The notes under the pieces: model-generated
Database searches by the model: none
Seen by the model: the letters and a program-made list of their open reading frames with translations, nothing else
What the model was told of the DNA's origin: nothing
Shown: positions 22,601 to 33,914 of the stretch, piece after piece
How positions within the stretch are numbered: the first letter of the stretch is position 1
Layout of the letters: each line of letters starts with the position of its first letter
Made by a program: the position numbers and the translations under genes
NCBI GenBank assembly: GCA_947034885.2
Contig: OX344758.2
Coordinates: 932,501 to 996,500 of the forward strand
Direction of reading: 5' to 3'
DNA length: 64,000 nucleotides
Source of the DNA: Thuidium tamariscinum
Taxonomy: Eukaryota > Streptophyta > Bryopsida > Hypnales > Thuidiaceae

Positions 22601-24021
22601 GAGAGAAGACTAAGGAACTCGTCCATAGCATCTCTGCGATCTGGCGAGTCGGGTTCAGTTGTGTACAGGTCGCTGTAGAAGTCCGCGCAGATCTTTCTTA
22701 ATTCCTCCTGATCACTAATGTGTTGACCAAATTGGTCCTTAAGATTGGTGATGGCCGACGATGCCGATTTTTCCTTCACTACCCTGAAGAATTCGGCAGA
22801 TACCAGGTCACCCCGCAGCTTCCATCTAATTCTCGTTCTGATGCGGCGGCCAGAGACTTTCCTTGTTTCGACCTGTTGGAGGTGCGCTCGCGCTTTTCCA
22901 TGCTGGATCTGGGATGTTCGATCTCCCGGATTAGCCTGGAGTGCCTCCGACACCCCGGCCAGTTGTGTCTTGGCTTCATTCTCCTCCGCTCTTGAGTCCA
23001 GTGCTTTCTTTTTACAGAAAGCCCTATATGCCTTGGTTACAGCTCTCATTTTTTTGAAAAAAGATGAGGAGGGAGGGGAGTGGTACCATGCTTCCTCGAT
23101 GACCGGTCGAGCAGCTTCGAGCCAGTGAGCATTCATTTTCCAACAAGATGGTCGAGTTGGAGAATCGAGGAGATCAATCACTACAGTAACAGGAGAATGA
23201 TCCGACCAAGGGTTGTCACTACGAACCTTATATTCCACTATCTTACGGCTCGAAGAACCAGGCTCTTCTTTAAAAATATACACCCTGTCTAATCGAGCTA
23301 GTACTCTGTGACCATCCGTTCTAAGGTTATCCCACGAGAAGGGTAAGCTACCTGGAGATCTAGGGTAGTCCTCGATTTGGAGATGACGCTTAAGGTTGGC
23401 AAACAGCAGTCTTTCATTGAATGGTATCATTCTCCCACAAGGGTTGGTTTTGTCCTGTCTGCTTTCGACCATATTGAAGTCTCCAGCAACTATCCAACGG
23501 CAGTTTGGGGGAAGCTCAAGTATCATGCTTTCCCACAACTGGCACCTTGCATGTGAATCGTTTGGGGCATATACATTGATCACGCCAATATCACCTCCTG
23601 GAAGGCCCTGAAGAATAAACCATTGTGCCCTGTTTTCAAGAATTGTCCCACACTTAGCCATTGTGTGAGCAATTTTTGGGGAGATGAGTGTGATGATCCC
23701 TCCCTTTCCAGCGCTTGGGCCATTCGGGTCATTGTTATACCCTAAGCTAGCATCGGCAGTCCATGACTCAGCTTGGGGCCAAAGTAGCTTGCCGATGTTT
23801 CTAGCATCCTGATGTCTCAATTTGTGTTCCTGAATCATGATGATGTCAAGTTGAGAAAACGACTGAATATAACTACGGAGGAGAGAGACTGAGGTTTTGT
23901 CGTTCAAACCTCGAACGTTGAAGGAGAGGAGGTGTACAGTCATTGACGTTGATTTGTGGATGAGGATCGATTGGCGGGGTCCTCTACGCATTGAGATGAA
24001 GGTCCAGCTCTGTATCCCCAA
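19678..24021 (-). CDS. LINE ORF2: endonuclease / reverse transcriptase
   Basis: One uninterrupted frame of 1,447 codons, the usual size for a plant L1 ORF2. The likely true start is the Met at 23943, where the endonuclease domain begins (SFNVRGL). Upstream codons are probably just open. Endonuclease motifs follow in order: IQEHKL, GKGGIITL, NVYAPN, AGDFNMVE, LDRVY and SDHSPV, typical of the APE-like fold. Reverse transcriptase motifs are NWRPISLLN, QAAFIPSR, LDFKKAYD (Asp near residue 634), GVRQGCPLAPYLF and the catalytic YADD (residues 739-742). The C-terminal zf-RVT region is present near residues 1270-1300, but its CxxC reads CQSY and its last Cys is also Tyr. The protein nicks target DNA and reverse-transcribes the element RNA. 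It is intact in length; activity is doubtful because of the lost zinc ligands. Confidence 0.95.
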   Translation of the reverse strand: MGIQSWTFISMRRGPRQSILIHKSTSMTVHLLSFNVRGLNDKTSVSLLRSYIQSFSQLDIIMIQEHKLRHQDARNIGKLLWPQAESWTADASLGYNNDPNGPSAGKGGIITLISPKIAHTMAKCGTILENRAQWFILQGLPGGDIGVINVYAPNDSHARCQLWESMILELPPNCRWIVAGDFNMVESRQDKTNPCGRMIPFNERLLFANLKRHLQIEDYPRSPGSLPFSWDNLRTDGHRVLARLDRVYIFKEEPGSSSRKIVEYKVRSDNPWSDHSPVTVVIDLLDSPTRPSCWKMNAHWLEAARPVIEEAWYHSPPSSSFFKKMRAVTKAYRAFCKKKALDSRAEENEAKTQLAGVSEALQANPGDRTSQIQHGKARAHLQQVETRKVSGRRIRTRIRWKLRGDLVSAEFFRVVKEKSASSAITNLKDQFGQHISDQEELRKICADFYSDLYTTEPDSPDRRDAMDEFLSLLSDKIPMDAKENLSRPITEAKLKLALDAMAPGKSPGPNDIITEFYQKYWGMIGRDFTEMIEQAIIQGNLPSGMNRGSIVLLHKGGPREELCNWRPISLLNVAYKILAKTLQRRLQPILPEIINSDQAAFIPSRYILDNILLLQETIAWAKESKQDAILLQLDFKKAYDTVHLPFLFKILEKMGIPSNFVSITKLLFANAEASVNINGSDSKAFPVLRGVRQGCPLAPYLFLFVGEALNAAAKHLQQKGELEGIILPEEVEKQLISQYADDVNFMIKGEKKFFERLSCLIDKYGLASGLRINWNKSLAYWLAKDPAPPWLSQIECPWAVEHQMAKLLGSPFGVDLHTTDIDEFLAAKIKKKITYWTTVHLSLAGRAVIISSILLSTLWYFIALWGGSIAIIRKLRADLRDFLWSGSSHHCRARVSWTDCCASRAVGGLNLMDPEEAMHALLAKWVIKATLPGSSNLQYILRFRLLQCYPKTHGRWPATPQWMFLSKFKTRKGSKIWDKIIRSWRILNKHIEPHPPGNGDEVLSTSLWWTTLFIGSHHGFSADRDANLMSQGMCQIRDIWDPISLSFLTWENIWDKFDLLEGERHAYQRLVASMPSTWSRMLRIEEIITHKQDYIGVFSSEEDQLPSVIFATSAKFRPRIRSDQAEVELPLKQIQYAVGRVSLILRAQPIQSGSEDQVVGGHFKRVRVTQTGNGTLLYVGIIADLLFDPGRWFWGEAGPLHAYTSKLGRSLICNRKQLSKPIHEKWRGVLVHGYQPKWGEVWNKNRPQKEAGFIWSLYHHAIVVHTWRKIANPTIITTCQSYPTGEEETILHRFHHYAKTRYAWNFALSVLYHALHIPPSDGFWPGLTWQQCILGSRLPRRLKRGSSMWSLFRGSVIWIAWLDRNAICFNNDIWSQERLEQTLWEAITDHIRVAWLKATNLCALYLDKAGAFLRRFDHIWLQSNLFGERSHLQMNWNTVRPKMGAFN

Positions 24022-24347
24022 GAGTCGGTACCAGCTGGTGGAGGGGTGATGGATGGGGTGAGCGGTGAGGTCGATATGGCTCTGGCAGCAGCTCTTGCGC
24101 TCCTAACTGACTGAGTTAGTTCAGCTGCTGGCGGAGATTGAAGGGCTGTGGCTCCCTGTGGGGTGTTGACTTGGACGGCGACTGTAACCATCTGGGCATC
24201 TAGGGTTGGGCGGGTTCGCTCAGCCGTGAGTTTTTGAATCGCCTGATAAGCCCGTTCGTTGTCACGTACTTCCGCCCGACTGATTTGAGTTGGAGGCCGA
24301 TTATTGATCCCTGTCGATGCTCGACCTTTGCTTGGAGTTGAGCACGC
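23944..24347 (-). other. LINE ORF1-ORF2 junction
   Basis: About 400 bp between the ORF1 stop (24348) and the likely ORF2 Met (23943). Other minus-strand frames are open across it (24541-24200 and 24191-23940) and read Pro/Arg/Ala-rich sequence. ORF1 may originally have extended here, with a frameshift in this copy, or this may be an ordinary inter-ORF spacer. The sequence alone does not decide. Confidence 0.4.
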
Positions 24348-26309
24348 CTATTCTGTGGGGAGAAAGGATATGGATCTCGGCAGGAGCGTGTTGGAAACAT
24401 TTGACTTCGGGCTTCTAGCACCAAGTTGGACTGGAGATAACTGTTTGTTTTGCGCATCTTCAAACGCCTCTTCTTCATGCTGAGACGGGCCAGACTCTTC
24501 CTCCAATGACGTGTCTTCCTCGGTGAAGTCCGTGAAGTCAAATTTCTTGCCCTGATCTTCTCTCCTAGGGTTCGCAGTGATTCCTAGCATTTCCAGAGTG
24601 ATACTGGCCGGTTCTAATGTGAAGCCGTGCTGCGGGTGTACTGGCCCTTGTTCAAGCTGTGACAGCCTGACCGGGGTCTCCTTTGGCGCTGTGATCGTTA
24701 AGACGTCTCTCAAGCCTGAGCTCGTAGATACCTTTGAGCTCGTCTGATCATTTGAGTCTGTATGAGGTATTGCCTCAAACTCCTGGGGTTGTGCTAAGGA
24801 GTTGACATCAACTTCGGTTGCCAGATAGATCATGTAGTGTTCAATTTCCGCTTCAAGCTCCATGTCTACATCCACCTCCTGAAGGGGTTCATCCGTGACA
24901 TCTGAGATGTGAACCGGATTGTCTGCTGGAGTTAGGGGCGGGGGCAAAGGAAGTGCACTTCTATCCAATCTGCCTTGCGCAGCTGAGGGTGTCTCCGTAA
25001 GTGGGGACGTGTGTGGCGGTGTTTGTAGCTCATGTGTCGCAGAGCCAGTATGAGGATCGGCCGATGGCAGCCTGGGACCGGGCCGTTGATCGATCGACCC
25101 TCCGTTTGGAGATGCTGAGACTCCTGGGTATTCGACGTCCATAGCCATGGGGCCTGTCGATCTAAGATCCTGACCGCCTTGGACCGGAGTGCGAGATCTA
25201 CGGTTTCTTGGTTTGGAAGGCTTCATGTGTGGTTTAAAGGACCTGGATTTGTAAGAAACCCGGATAAAACCTTCCTCATTAGGTGAACTCGTTTGGGATG
25301 ATGACGGGTACTCCCTGTTGTCGCCCTTGTACGGTCTCGAACTCCCTCTCTGCTGACGTTGACATGGGTGGTCCTACCGGTCGTGATGAGCTCTAGACCT
25401 GGGCGGAAAAGACCTTTGATGCTTAGGGTTCGGTGCTGGGAAGATGCCCTTATTGGGGCAGTGCGCGTCCTCGTGAAAGCTGCCCGGGCATCTATGACAG
25501 GTCATGACTTCCACTTCATATTCGATCAGAATTTCTGAATACTGGCCAGCTACATTCGCAACCAACAGTCTCGAAACGTGCCCCATCGCTGGGTCAATTG
25601 CGACGCAAAATCTTGGATCTTCTTTCGGGAATGTGCTCTGGTCTTCCTCCAGTACGGTTCCCACAATGCTCGCTAGTTTTTTTGCTTCATGGTGATGGAA
25701 CTCTAGCGGAAGGTTTTTTAAGTTTATCCAGCGCGGAATCCCTAGGCCCATCGGCTTGCTCGGATTAAACACTGGAATCCAGCGTTGAAAAAACGCCGTC
25801 CCTGTTTGAAGACGACAGGGTGACAGGGACAGTACCTGGCGGACTGTGTCGTACGACTCAAACTTGACAAAATGGAATCCCCCCCCGGCATCTCTATGCA
25901 ATACTATTCTAGCGTTAATCAGCTCTTCGAGTTCCCTAATCCAGGTTTCATGATTGAAGGACTTTGGGAGGTCGGTCGCGAATCTGATTATGACAATATG
26001 TTGCTTGAGATATGCAGTCTCCTTCCTTAATGCCACCATATCGAGGTTAGTGGCTGGGACCTCTACACAATCCCGGACAAGCAGACCGTTCGAATTCTTG
26101 AACAGACCGGCCGGTAGCTCCTCGATTCCGTTCGCTTGCTGACTTCCTCGGTCGGGATCTTGATCCAACCCTGCGAGATCTGAAGCTAGGACCCTTCGAC
26201 ACAGACGAGAGGTTGATTTGGTTGCCCCGACTTTTTTGGATCTGAGATCCGGTTCACTCTGCACGGCAGCGGCGTAGTTTGCCATAGACATAGCTAACTT
26301 ACTTTTCAA
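24348..26309 (-). pseudogene. LINE ORF1 (DUF4283 / CCHC nucleic-acid-binding protein), one in-frame stop
   Basis: Two open segments, 26309-25374 and 25226-24348, lie in the same frame and are separated only by a TAG at 25374-25376 and the 49 open codons up to a later Met. Together they make 654 codon positions. The first part carries a DUF4283-like fold region (around GFHFVKFESYDTV and PRWINLKNLPLEF) followed by a CCHC zinc knuckle, C271-x2-C274-x4-H279-x4-C284. The second part is acidic and Ser/Pro/Thr-rich, as in the variable C-terminal half of plant L1 ORF1. The role in the family is binding element RNA. The TAG probably truncates the protein after the knuckle in this copy. A natural two-ORF arrangement is less likely because the frame continues. 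Confidence 0.8.
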
Positions 26310-26580
26310 GTTCTAGAAACTAGGTTTGGATAATCCCGCATTAAGCTTAAGGTTATCAATCGCCTGATAAAACATGACGCAAACGTAGACAATTCTTGCA
26401 GAACTTTAGACGTCGATCGATAGTGTATCTTTGTGAAGAAACAGCTCGAACCTTGGTGCGGCAGCACCGTACAGCCCTGCTCTCACTATCCGCTCCTAAA
26501 GTTTTGGAGCGCAATCGTGAAGTCTGACAGTGGTTTTCAGACGTTCCTTCCAACTTCGGGATTAATCTCATCATTATTTT

Positions 26581-26641
26581 TTAAAACACACTGATGATTT
26601 CATCATTTTTCTTAAAACACACTGATGATTTCATCATTTTG
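26581..26641. repeat. Tandem duplication, 31 bp unit x2
   Basis: The unit 'ttaaaacacactgatgat' followed by 'ttcatcattttt' occurs twice in a row. Each unit contains the small inverted repeat TGATGA-TT-TCATCA. It lies just outside the inferred 5' end of the LINE. Confidence 0.75.
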
Positions 26642-26754
26642 AGGTTTCAATGCTCCAACTAACCCTGACTGCTGTTTCCTCATGAAAGCACAAGAGTCCA
26701 TCAAAACATGGATTAGAAAACCCTCTGGAGCCCCCAATGGAGTGATGGACTTGT

Positions 26755-27432
<678 letters not shown>

Positions 27433-28417
27433 TGTCCTGTGTCTGAGGCCACTCACTCAACTCAATGAGTGCTCACGCTTACACATGATTACCGACTCAG
27501 ATGTAAGTGGGTTAAAAAAAAGTAAGTCTGAAATTCTATTCCATTTGTGTCAATAAAATAAAATAAAAATGAAGTATGTTAAGTCACATGCTTGTATGTT
27601 GTCCACTGTAAGAACTCAAGTTAAGTTGTGATAATGTAAGAACTGAGTGGGCAAGGGCAGAGTTTTGTCACCCATTGGCCATTCGCTGAACTCAGCTCCT
27701 CTGAATTGGCATCATGTTCCTTTAATTCTTTTGATCATGTGCATGCAAATGACCCCTAATGATTGAGCCATGGGGATCCATAATCCATCGAACTAAAGCT
27801 TATTTTCTGCCAAAAGCTGCCTCAACATTAGTCTGCCCACTTGATCAGTGGACACGATATGGTAGAAGTACCCATAATGGATAAAATAAGCACATTTGGA
27901 CATGATTATGGGGAGTGCAAGGCAAAACAAATGTTTTTAGAAGTGCATTGACAAAAATAATGGAGATTGCAAAAGATTTGATGATTTTATCTCTTGAATT
28001 GAAACTACTCATAATTTCGAAAGGCAAAAGTTGGGTTTGATTCATGACCAACATCTAGAATTATCCAATTTTGATTGTTTAGGAACTATTATCCCATTAA
28101 TTATTTCCTACATGTCATCAATTTATTGGTCCAAACCTTGAAAAAGCACAAAGACACACAATCCAAGGATAAAATGGAAATCCATCAATCCAATCTTGGT
28201 TGAAAATACGGTACCCTATTTATTGTTGATGGGATGTCTAATAGTAACGAATACCTCTACTATACAAACCTTAAACCAAGTGAGTGACATTAGAGAAGAT
28301 TTGGAAAAATAGAAGGTTATTTCAAGATAGTTCCCCACATTGTTCGCATAGTAATGAAGGAACAATTGATTGTTGTTAGCTATTATAAGTGTGTGTATAT
28401 ATATATAATTAATTAAA
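27433..28417. other. Intergenic, no gene seen
   Basis: No gene recognised; ends in a short GT/TA-rich run next to the TTAA end of copy 4. Confidence 0.5.
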
Positions 28418-29354
28418 TTAACCCCTAAAGGTTTTTGACTATGTTTTCACCAAAAGTGCTCAAAAACTGCCATTTCTAATACAATTGCAATTTTTTTTGA
28501 CTCATGTAACCGTAGGATCTTGTAGTAAGGTGGTTTGTAAACACGTGGAAAAAATTTCAGAAATTTCCACCATGTAGATTGCAAGATATAAGCATTTGAA
28601 TTGACAAAAATTGTTTTTTTATCCCTGCAAAAATCCGGGCAGCTGCACTTCACAAGGTCACATTTGTGTGAAAAAAATTCAAAATGGTGGTAACTCTTTG
28701 AATTCATACTTCAATGCAAGTTGGCTACATTCTCAAAATATTTCAAACCATTTGGAATTGTACAACATATAGGAAAAAACAAGTAAGTAGAAAGAAGTAA
28801 AAAATGAGCCAAAATACTAAATTGTGAACATTTTATTCATGGAATTGAAAATTTTCAATCCCAATGGTTAAAATGTTGTAATAAACAATCTACACCTTCT
28901 GTTTTTATTTTTTTCCAAAAATATGAAAAATTGAATTAAATGAAGAATTTCAAAAAAAATTGTATTGTAGAGATTGTGTAACTGGCCGCAAACTACCCCA
29001 AACTCAAAATCTTCATAACTTTTGACTCATTGATTGGAATGTATTGATTCAAAGATTTACTTTTAGATTAAAATCTAATAAACAAATTTGAATTTTTTTT
29101 TTTTTTTTTAAAGTAATTTTTGAAGAAGTTTTTTTATCTGCCCAGGCTACTTGCCGAGTAAAGAAAACAACATATCCTACCATAACTTTAAAATCATGTA
29201 GTAAAAAGTTATGAAAATTGTTGGGCCTCAAAGCTACTCATCGGGCACATGTTGTATCAAAATTTCAAAGAAAAAAAATAAAAACTCCATCTGTAGTGAG
29301 CTGCCCAACAAATTTATGTTCTCAAAAAACGCAGTTTAGGGCTTTAGGGGTTAA
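28418..29354 (+). mobile_element. TTAA-flanked CCCC/GGGG family, copy 4
   Basis: This is the best-preserved pair of ends: TTAACCCCTAAAGG on the left and GCTTTAGGGGTTAA on the right, 937 bp apart. The body shares 'gactatgtttt', 'gtaggatcttgtagtaaggt', 'ggaattgtacaacatatagg', 'cataacttttgactcattga' and 'ttgtgtaactggc'-type blocks with copies 2, 5 and 6 in the same orientation. Outside the TTAA the flanks differ (taattaaa versus atattgg), so the duplicated target is exactly TTAA. No open frame of transposase size. Confidence 0.85.
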
Positions 29355-29850
29355 ATATTGGATGCAGATGTTGCCCAATTGCATCAAATTTTGTAGTAGT
29401 GCAGTTTCCATAGTTCCCAATTGTGAGGGAACTCATAGCATTAGAAGAGTTTTGAGGGCATTGGAAGACTGCGGGTTCTCAGATTGCAGGAATGCAGAAA
29501 CATAGTCAGCTAACATAATTGAGAGAGTGCCACATCATTAAAAAAATTGAACATTTTTTGAATTTCTTTTTGTATTTCAGGACCCCAATTTATATTTATT
29601 TAAGTTTTTTTTATAATTGTTTGATAACTACTAGCCTGACAATAGTCAATAGTTTCAAGAATAGCCATGAGATAGTCTTCCAATGCCCTCAAAACTCTTC
29701 TAATGGTCTTGTTTGGAGCCAACTCTCCTCTAATGGTTGTGAACTCAAGAATGTAAAATTACCCATTTCATTTATAAAAGAAAAAAACGGACTGTAAAAT
29801 TGCAAAAGACAAGTGAATCTGCTCCCTGAAGGTTGGCAATAAGCCAATGT
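29355..29850. other. Intergenic, no gene seen
   Basis: A pair of inverted fragments ('actcttctaatg' near 29690 and 'cattagaagagt' near 29440) could belong to a small degenerate element. No gene recognised. Confidence 0.4.
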
Positions 29851-30125
29851 AAGGTAGATACACCCAAAATGGCACGTGACCTTAAAGCGCCATCTACAAT
29901 GTGCATACATTTCCGAAACCAGTCATGTACCCAGACTGTAGATGGCCATTTCAAAAATAGACTTTGACTATTGACAACTTTTGCATACGGTATCCAAATC
30001 CTATGTTCTTTGGTGCGTTGGAACATGTTTTCACTCGCCAACAAGACTATATAAAAATCTGAACAGCATGATGACAGGAACTAGGCACAGTAAGAATAAG
30101 TGGCCATTTTAGGTGTACCCACCTT
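29851..30125 (+). mobile_element. Family A inverted-repeat element, copy A4
   Basis: This 275 bp copy has left end AAGGTAGATACACCCAAAAT and right end 'attttaggtgtacccacctt', in the same orientation as copies at 662-936 and 5217-5487. It is well preserved 24 kb away from the others, showing that the family is dispersed and not a local tandem. Confidence 0.85.
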
Positions 30126-31144
30126 ATTTTGTATTCCCTAGGACATGTGTACTCCAGTAGTACAATTCCAATCACCAGCACTTGCTAGAAGAATACAAGT
30201 TTGCTACACACGACACCATAAATTGGTATGGAATGAATGTCCTTTATTGGGATCCCAATTTCCTTTCCTTTCTTCCCATTTCTTTTAATAAAGGAAGTGA
30301 GTGTATTGGAGTTTGCACTTGATGGCTCCGCCGTCTCTTTGGAAACCTGACCGAGGGAGGGGGTCAAGTACGGACATGGGGTGGGTTTTGGGTAGGGCAA
30401 GACAAACTTTTTATTTATTTTTCTTTCCTTTTCTTTAGACATCAATAACGTATCTTGGGTGGGTGAGTGAGTGAGGGCTGGACCCACTTCCAGTAGTCAA
30501 AGGGTGTGTGTGTGTCTATAACTTATATACAAACAACAAAATCGGATGGGCTGCTGGAATGATCAAAACAGCTGGAACTGCAACCAATCTCCTGCAGTCG
30601 GCGGGCGGGCGTCTTCAATTCTGGGCGGTTTTTAAAGGGCTATGGTTTGCACCATTAGTTGAAAAATAGGACAAAAAGGAATTGGGGCATTTTAAAGGTC
30701 GGAGTGTGTGCGACGCCTCCAAACTGGCTTCACCATAACGGACCCACTATTTGGCACCTGATTGATCAATCAATGAATGGGTGCCAGCCAAAGGCCAACC
30801 AGGAAAACCTACAGGCAGGCTCACGGGGGGAGGGGGGCTTTCTGGTTTGGTGACTTGGTACCTGGCGGTGACAAGAATTGGCATGAATGTCCGCCGTCTG
30901 GGCACAGAATTTTGGGAGCGTGACTAAAAAGCAGAGAAGTTTCTTATCATTCTACCTGAGAATTCTCTTTTTGGTAGCAGTAGAATTAAGATGGTTGTGA
31001 AACATAACAGTGCTTACCAATGAGGCATGTGGGGCCCTTTTTGTGTCCTTGAAAAGGAGATCCCTTAAAAAGGAGGACAATTCCGGTCCAAAAGATTGGT
31101 GTGAAAGAAGCAAATGTTGGAGGAATGGTTCAACTATTTATGCC
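30126..31144. other. Intergenic, less AT-rich, no gene recognised
   Basis: A minus-strand frame of 100 codons (30487-30185) is Lys/Pro-rich and matches nothing I know. No exon chain could be built. A short GT run occurs near 30506. Confidence 0.4.
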
Positions 31145-31500
31145 TTAGAGCATCCTCATGAGACTCAGGGACTGATTTAGGGAATGAGCAAACTCAGGGA
31201 ATGGCCAGGCGTAGCCAAATTTAATGATGGCTTGGCTAAATGGTGAGAAGTTGGTTGGGCTTGGTGTGTTTTAAAAAAAAATTAAATCCTTTTTTCAAGG
31301 CACATTAGCATTGATTATGAGTTTATTTTCTCGGAATCCACAACAAAGCTTCTTGAATTTTTGAAATTGTTTGTTCCCTGTGCTCATTCACCGTGTTGGG
31401 GTGGGGGGAATTTCTTTGGCTAGGCCTGGGCTTCTTCAATGACTCCACAAGCATCCCCCAGTGGCGCATTTCTCATACGCAACCCGTGGGGATGCTCTTA
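31145..31500. mobile_element. Inverted-repeat element with AGAGCATCC ends
   Basis: The left end is TTAGAGCATCCTCATGAG and the reverse complement of the right end reads TAAGAGCATCCCCACGGG, about 356 bp apart. The interior has no supported gene. The ends match those of the fold-back at 2779-2924, so these are likely the same type of non-autonomous element at different lengths. Confidence 0.6.
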
Positions 31501-32625
31501 TGAATTTAAATGGTAAATCCCATCCTTAATGTCTCTGTTGGGAGGTAGACTTTAGAATATAGAACCAACATGTTTCTTTCTTCAAGAAATTTTGAGGTCC
31601 TTATATGATGATAAGGTAGTTTTTGTACCCTCATTCTATAGTTGGGTGACCCTTATTAGGGTTAGCACCCCACTAACACCTAGGTTTCTAGTAAAGCATA
31701 TTAGCTTCTAAAGACCATTGCTTGGTTATACAATATCATGTTGTTCACATAGTACAAAGGGACATCTCTTAAAAGACCCCCGACTAGTCTAGTTTGTCAT
31801 GTTGGGTCTCCTTGTGGATCTATTCTCTAGTCAACATTGATCAGATGTTTTCCATAGCAATTGTTGGATGTACATTAGTTCAATGGTGATTCCTTCATTC
31901 CTTCAAGTATTTCAAGGTTGTATTAGGGGAGAATTGAACCTCCAAAGAAGCCGCTTTGTAATGCAAAAGATTGGATGGAAAGAACCTTTTCAACTTACTA
32001 ATTGGGCCAAGAATTGCATATTGAATTCAAAAATTTATCATCATTACCCAATCCATCTCCATAGTCTTATAACTATTTGGCAAAAAAGAGCTTTTTTATC
32101 TCACTAATTATGCCAAGAATTGCATGATAAACTCAAAAATTGTCATCATTACCTAATCCATCTCCAAATCTCATGATGATTCAATCATCAAAGATGGAGC
32201 ACATGCCTCCTGCAAATATCTATAAGCCAAGTGGATACATGCAATCCCACATGGAAGTAGTAATGATGATGTGGGCACTCTCATACTCATTTAATTTGTA
32301 TTAAAATTAGTAAGAAAACTCAAAGCCTCTTTACGGGTCAATTTTCCCCTAATGTGGAACTTGCAAGCTATTATATATAGAGTAGGGAAATTACAAGCTT
32401 CGTTGAATCATTTAAATTATGGATGGAACATCATTTATTGACTTTGGACCAAAGAGAAAGAGGCTTTACATTGACAAAAGCAACATAAAGAGTGAATATA
32501 AAGCCAATGTTTTGAAAAACGAGATAGTACTAGAGTATGCTACAAGGGACATAGTCTTTAAGGGTATAGCTACTTATTGATATAACATATGCATATGCAT
32601 TGAAATTTGGGTGGGATTATGCCAC
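31501..32625. other. AT-rich intergenic, no gene seen
   Basis: A partial internal duplication is visible: 'cttactaattgggccaagaattgcat' near 31995 and 'tcactaattatgccaagaattgcat' near 32100. No gene. Confidence 0.45.
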
Positions 32626-33551
32626 TTAACCCCTTTAGTTCTTTCACTATGTTTCTACCCAAAAGAAAAAAAATTGCCATTTTTAGTATATTAAGAACCA
32701 GATTTTGAAAAAAAAAAATTTAGATCCACGCAACCATGATATATTGTAGTATACTCACCTGAAAACATATGGAATTTTTTTTAGAAGTTTCCATAACATG
32801 AATTGCAAGATATTAGCATTTGAATTCACAAAAAATCCTTTTTTAACCTTCCAAACAATTAGGCCATTACACTGCAGAAGCTCACATTTTCATGAAAAAA
32901 ATTCAAAATGGTGGTGCTTCTTTGGATTCATTCTTCAAAGTAAGTTGACTATATGCTTGAAAAATTTCAAATCATTTGGAATTGTACAACATATAGGAAA
33001 GAAATAGTATGTAGAAAGAAGTATAGAATGCTTCAAAATACAAAATTGTTAAGAATTTAGTTATGAAATTAAAAAATTCAAATTCAAATGTCTATATTGT
33101 TGTAATAAATAATCTACATCATAAAATTTTATTTATTTTTTAAATATTGAAAATTGAATTAAATAAAGGACTTCAAAGTTAATTTTAGAGTAGAAAATCC
33201 AAAACTACCTACAAACAAAAACTTGTCATAACTTTTGACTCATTGATCACAATGGAATGAATTTAAGCTTTCCACATAGACATAAGTCTAAAAAAACAAT
33301 TTCAAATTTTTATTTTAAAAAAATCATTTTTTATTTGCCCAAACTACCCATTTAGGGAAAAAAGGAACATACTAGGCTATAAATTTTTATTTTTATTTCC
33401 AAATCACATGATTTTTAGTGCACATGAAAGATATTCCTCATCCACACCTTCTATTAAATTTTGGGCCCCAAACATGGAAATCTCTAGTCACATGTACTTG
33501 CCTGAAATTACTATGTTGCTAAATTTAGCAAGCTTATCCTTTAGGGGTTAA
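32626..33551 (+). mobile_element. TTAA-flanked CCCC/GGGG family, copy 5
   Basis: The left end TTAACCCCTTTAG and right end CCTTTAGGGGTTAA are 926 bp apart. The body aligns with copies 2 and 4 along its length: 'cactatgtttct', 'ggaattgtacaacatatagg', 'tagaaagaagta', 'cataacttttgactcattga', 'aaatttagcaagctt'. The flanks beyond TTAA differ. Non-coding. Confidence 0.85.
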
Positions 33552-33914
33552 ATTTTTTTGGTGCTCTTATTGATTTTGTTCATTCAAATTGGAAGATTAC
33601 ATTTCAAGATAATTTGTTTTTTTACTTTAAGAATCTCAATATTCCGGAAATTCACTAGGAATTTATAAATTGTAGTCGAATATATTTGAGCTTTTTGGAA
33701 TAATAATTAACCTTGACTACAAAGCTATCAAGAAAACAAGAAAAAAAATTCAAGTTCTTTAAATCAAATATTTAATTATAGAGAGTTTGAAATTGGTTTT
33801 TTCTTGGATTTTTAACATAGTGATTTGGATTGCAATAACTCAAAGTTCCAAAATATTCTATTGTTAGTACTTATTATTCCATTTTACAATCCTATTTTTG
33901 GTGAATTTAATCTC

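Larger units (their letters stand above)
19438..26522 (-). mobile_element. L1-type LINE retrotransposon, near full length
   Basis: Minus-strand non-LTR retrotransposon with ORF1 (26309-24348), ORF2 (24021-19678) and a 3' untranslated part ending in a CAAAAA-type A-rich tail, seen on the plus strand as T-rich sequence at 19438-19462. Plant L1 elements copy themselves by target-primed reverse transcription using the ORF2 endonuclease and reverse transcriptase. Candidate target-site duplications flank it: 'ctgacaatggttt' at the tail side (about 19432-19444) and 'ctgacagtggttt' at about 26524-26536, with one mismatch. The 5' boundary therefore rests on this weak match and is approximate. Composition is clearly less AT-rich than the surroundings, as expected for a recent insertion. 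One in-frame stop in ORF1 and altered zinc ligands in ORF2 argue that this copy is not fully functional. Confidence 0.85.

Noticed and set aside
20019-23611. Additional frames on both strands within the LINE
   Set aside because: They overlap ORF2, whose long conserved frame explains the region; these are shadows.
30185-30487. 100-codon minus-strand frame
   Set aside because: Lys/Pro-rich with no recognisable domain or exon chain; not enough to call a gene.
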